Source of the DNA: JAXGTD01 sp040775095
GTDB taxonomy: Bacteria > Pseudomonadota > Gammaproteobacteria > Chromatiales > Chromatiaceae
Assembly: GCA_040775095.1 (NCBI GenBank)
Contig: JAXGTD010000057.1
Coordinates: 1 to 23,362, forward strand
Reading direction: 5' to 3'
Length of the DNA stretch: 23,362 bases
How positions within the stretch are numbered: the stretch's first letter is position 1; every line of letters begins with the position of its first letter. The translations under genes and the position numbers were made by a program. This document shows positions 23,105-23,362 of this stretch, one piece after another. The notes beneath the pieces are model-generated. The model was not told the DNA's origin. It did no database searches and worked only from the letters and a program-made list of their open reading frames with translations.

Positions 23105-23362
23105 TCAGGATCGGGCCCGTGCCTCGGCAGATTCCTCGGGTCCCTCATCCGGCAGGCGGCACACCCTCGGGGGAATGAAGTGGGTGACCGCGGGTGGCGT
23201 ATTACCGACGTGAAATGCGCGGGCGGCCTCGTGTAACTGACGGTCGGATTGGGTCACACGCGCGTGGTGGCGCAGGTGTTCCGCCCAGGACGCCTCCATG
23301 AAGTACTCGAGGAAACGACCGGGTTCCGCGGCGTCCTCGAATAGCCCCCAGGTAAACGCCCC
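23105..23362 (-). CDS. MFS_3-type transporter (transmembrane secretion effector), C-terminal end only
   Basis: The minus-strand frame is open from the right edge to a TGA at 23105-23107 and gives the last 85 residues of a larger protein: GAFTWGLFEDAADPxRF-like beginning (GAFTWGLFEDAAEPGRFLEYF), then MEASWAEHLRHHARVTQSDRQLHEAARAFHVGNTPPAVTHFI. This soluble tail is characteristic of the MFS_3/EntS-like transmembrane secretion effector family, whose C-terminal extension typically reads WxEHLRQHxRVTxAD...VxHxI. The family contains inner-membrane exporters. The membrane part lies outside the window, so the substrate and length cannot be judged. It converges with fba, and the fba terminator separates them. 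Confidence 0.8.
   Translation of the reverse strand, partial: GAFTWGLFEDAAEPGRFLEYFMEASWAEHLRHHARVTQSDRQLHEAARAFHVGNTPPAVTHFIPPRVCRLPDEGPEESAEARARS

Noticed and set aside
21778..23148. 456-codon open frame antisense to fba
   Set aside because: Shadow of fba; it runs through the fba terminator and has no recognisable domain.

Overview
This is an ordinary-looking chromosomal window from a GC-rich gammaproteobacterium. The Calvin/glycolysis order tkt-gap-pgk-pyk-fba beside metK-ahcY-metF, the SAH riboswitch and the FlK-like and STAS-MlaE proteins suggest a Chromatiales/Ectothiorhodospiraceae-like purple or sulfur-oxidising lineage. That placement is inference from gene order and protein flavour, with no rRNA or marker gene here to prove it.

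Left part (1-4744, all recognised genes on the minus strand): the start of an exported multiheme-type cytochrome c runs off the left edge. A gene-poor, relatively AT-rich stretch of nearly 1 kb follows. Then come a two-gene K+ uptake operon (trkH-like pore plus single-RCK trkA/ktrA-like gate) and a solitary Mrr-type methyl-directed restriction endonuclease. Middle-left (5092-10224): two plus-strand genes encode a small SAM methyltransferase and a hot-dog thioesterase strikingly like FlK. Facing them is a tightly overlapped minus-strand MCE lipid transport operon (STAS-MlaE permease, ATPase, MlaD-like protein) and an alpha/beta hydrolase.

Middle (10540-14670, minus strand): the activated-methyl cycle genes metK, ahcY and metF end at a strong intrinsic terminator. 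ahcY is preceded by a recognisable S-adenosylhomocysteine riboswitch. A ~130-bp nested palindromic (MITE/REP-like) element lies between that riboswitch and the ahcY start codon, which is unusual.

Right part (14771-23022, plus strand): a thioredoxin-fold protein with its own promoter is followed by tkt, gap, pgk, pyk and fba, the core of sugar-phosphate metabolism, with a good sigma70 promoter far upstream of tkt and a terminator after fba. These enzymes interconvert triose, pentose and hexose phosphates and can serve the Calvin-Benson cycle as well as glycolysis; no RuBisCO or phosphoribulokinase is in the window, so autotrophy is not shown. Oddities are a gap frame that fails to stop at the normal C-terminus and runs into pgk, and two mutually exclusive 9-bp pairings in the pgk-pyk spacer that could switch pyk translation. 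The C-terminus of an MFS_3-type exporter is cut off by the right edge.

I did not find a convincing new multi-gene system. The most interesting signals are non-coding: the riboswitch/palindrome arrangement, the pgk-pyk spacer and the gap stop problem.
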